The notes beneath the pieces were generated by a model. It searched no databases. It had not been told where the DNA came from and saw only the letters and a list, made by a program, of their open reading frames with translations. Source: Candidatus Cloacimonadota bacterium (GTDB taxonomy: Bacteria > Cloacimonadota > Cloacimonadia > JGIOTU-2). Taken from it: a stretch of DNA of 6,767 nt. Positions 5,523 through 6,767 of this stretch are shown here, in pieces; position 1 is the first letter of the stretch, and the number at the start of each line of letters is the position of its first letter. The stretch covers positions 1 through 6,767 of the forward strand of contig JACNFI010000037.1 of assembly GCA_014384665.1 (NCBI GenBank), given 5' to 3'. Both the position numbers and the translations under genes were made by a program.

Positions 5523-6582
5523 AATCTATCAATATCCCCTCTTATTCGCATTAATAATTTTTTCAAGTTGCGGAGATTCAGAATCTACGCGTAAATCTTC
5601 ATCCAACATACGCAAACCACTTTCCTGGGGAAAATCTGATGTGGTCTTTGTTTTTGCTGATGATAAAGTCTGGGATTATGGAAAATTAGAGATTATTAAA
5701 TCCCTAGAGCGAGAATTTTTTACAACCAGAAATGAGAAACTTTTTGCAGTTCAAAGACAAAACATAAAGGATATTAAAAGATATTATAAATTTTCTAACC
5801 TGCTCTTTTTCTGCGATTCTAATTTCAATAATCCAACTTCTCAATATGTGAAAGAAATTTTGCCAGACAAGGTCTCCTCTTTGTCAGATTCTATTCAGGC
5901 AAATATCTTTGTGGCAAAGGATCTCTGGGCACAAAATCAGACCGTGGTTTTCATAATAGGGAAAGATATTGAAGCACTTCTACTTTATACTTTTGAACAA
6001 TCAAATACAATCTTTAATATTTTCAAAAATCGCGAGATAGAACGCATAAAAAATCTTGTTTATAAACCTGACTTGAATAAAGATGAGGTTAAATATCAAA
6101 AGCAAAATTATCCGTGGCAAATAGATTTGCCGAAAAGTTATATTCCATTCAAAAGAGATAATGAGAGCCATTTTGTTTCATATCTGCTCCGTGTTGAAAA
6201 ATATCCCGATAGATTTTTAGCTGTATATTGGGAGAATATGCCTGAAAATACGGTTAATAAAGAATGGCTCTGGAATAAACGACTGGAAATAGGGAAAAAA
6301 TATTACGAAGGGGATGAATTCTCCCATCAAGATGCAACTCGGGAAAAGGTAAAATTCCTTTCTTATGATGCTTTCAAACTTTCTGGAAGATGGCAAAATC
6401 CAAATCATTTTACAGGTGGTGCATTTGCAAGTTTTGCCTTCTATGATGAAAAGCAGAAAATTGCTTATCTGATTGATAATGCTATCTTTTTCCCGGAAGG
6501 TAACAAGCTGCGAGCACTTATGGGGTTGGAAATAATTAGTAAGACATTTAAAAATAACGAGAAAGGAATTGATGAAAAGTAA
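5512..6582 (+). CDS. Cys-anchored lipoprotein resembling DUF4837
   Basis: Function unknown. The 356-residue protein begins with a lipoprotein signal: hydrophobic residues 9-17, then SSC with the lipidated Cys20 followed by GDSES. Phe at -3 is not the classic lipobox residue. The mature part resembles my recollection of the DUF4837 family seen mainly in Bacteroidota: LSWGKSDVV (37-45), DLWAQNQ (137-143), NREIERIK (173-180), KRLEIGKKYYEG (256-267), SGRWQNP (291-297), FTGGAF (300-305) and a final LRALMGLEII (333-342). No catalytic motif is evident. The asparagine/glutamine/serine-rich segment after the Cys would tether it at the outer face of the inner membrane or in the outer membrane. It overlaps pgsA and the LTD gene by 11 bases each, so it belongs to the same operon. 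Family assignment is from memory of the pattern and a profile search would settle it. Confidence 0.7.
   Translation: MLSKIYQYPLLFALIIFSSCGDSESTRKSSSNIRKPLSWGKSDVVFVFADDKVWDYGKLEIIKSLEREFFTTRNEKLFAVQRQNIKDIKRYYKFSNLLFFCDSNFNNPTSQYVKEILPDKVSSLSDSIQANIFVAKDLWAQNQTVVFIIGKDIEALLLYTFEQSNTIFNIFKNREIERIKNLVYKPDLNKDEVKYQKQNYPWQIDLPKSYIPFKRDNESHFVSYLLRVEKYPDRFLAVYWENMPENTVNKEWLWNKRLEIGKKYYEGDEFSHQDATREKVKFLSYDAFKLSGRWQNPNHFTGGAFASFAFYDEKQKIAYLIDNAIFFPEGNKLRALMGLEIISKTFKNNEKGIDEK
6562..6567 (+). promoter_or_regulatory. Ribosome binding site for the LTD protein gene
   Basis: AAAGGA, four bases before the ATG at 6572, lies inside the end of the lipoprotein gene. It is the only clear SD in the right-hand half of the window and supports the start chosen for the truncated gene. 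Confidence 0.65.
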
Positions 6583-6767
6583 GAAAAAATCATATTTTAT
6601 CATAACACTCGTTTCTTTATTGATTTTATTATCATCTGTTTTATCGGCACAAGATATTGAAATAAATAATATTAGTCATTTTTCCACCTCTCCACTAATT
6701 ATAAATGAGATAATGTTTAAGCCAAATACTTCAGCCGGGAATAAAGAATGGATAGAAATTTTTAATC
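6572..6767 (+). CDS. Secreted lamin-tail-domain (LTD) protein, 5' part only
   Basis: An open frame starting ATG AAA AGT runs without a stop to the window edge (65 codons), so only the N-terminus is seen. Residues 1-26 form a Sec signal peptide: Lys-rich start, hydrophobic core FIITLVSLLILL, and a likely cut after SVLSA before Gln27. The mature start contains IINEIMFKP (43-51) and EWIEIFN (59-65), the typical opening of a lamin-tail domain as found in large secreted bacterial proteins, where it often precedes nuclease, Ig-like or surface-sorting domains. It overlaps the lipoprotein gene by 11 bases and has its own RBS. Total length, further domains and any C-terminal sorting signal lie outside the window. 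Export is fairly certain; the LTD call is good but rests on a short stretch. Confidence 0.78.
   Translation, partial: MKSKKKSYFIITLVSLLILLSSVLSAQDIEINNISHFSTSPLIINEIMFKPNTSAGNKEWIEIFN

Noticed and set aside
5911..5926. Second copy of the intergenic element, suggested by GTGGCAAAGGATCT
   Set aside because: It encodes VAKDL in the lipoprotein, next to a position matching the family pattern. The flanking palindromes are missing, so the shared 8-mer is chance.

Overview
This window reads as an ordinary chromosomal segment from an AT-rich bacterium with an outer membrane. The best guess is the Bacteroidota/FCB side of the tree, possibly a Cloacimonadota-like lineage. The reasons are a Cys-lipoprotein resembling the mainly Bacteroidota family DUF4837, a secreted lamin-tail-domain (LTD) protein, and a mix of starts with and without Shine-Dalgarno (SD) sequences. 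This placement is inference from gene content; there is no rRNA or tRNA to anchor it. All ten supported genes lie on the + strand and there is almost no non-coding space.

Layout. Bases 1-131 are AT-rich non-coding DNA with at most a weak promoter. A membrane-anchored M23 murein peptidase follows (132-1079). The 87-base gap after it holds a compact GC-rich structure made of small hairpins (1099-1143). Next come thiamine pyrophosphokinase (TTG start) and xseB, then an ispA-type prenyl diphosphate synthase overlapping dut by one base. After a 58-base gap, a tightly packed run begins with a trmN6-like tRNA methyltransferase, a divergent FtsX-like protein, pgsA, the DUF4837-like lipoprotein and the 5' part of the LTD protein, which runs off the right edge.

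How the genes fit together. Most are housekeeping genes: cofactor activation (thiamine diphosphate), DNA repair and nucleotide hygiene (XseB, Dut), isoprenoid chain elongation (IspA), tRNA modification and phospholipid synthesis (PgsA). Four products act at or beyond the cell envelope: the M23 peptidase, the FtsX-like protein, the lipoprotein and the LTD protein. The last three junctions of the right-hand run all overlap by exactly 11 bases, which points to one translationally coupled operon.

No mobile element, CRISPR array, defence cassette or clearly new system is visible. The points most worth a second look are the hairpin element, the FtsX-like protein with no ftsE nearby, the repeated 11-base overlaps, and a thiamine pyrophosphokinase lacking two acidic residues usually conserved in the family.
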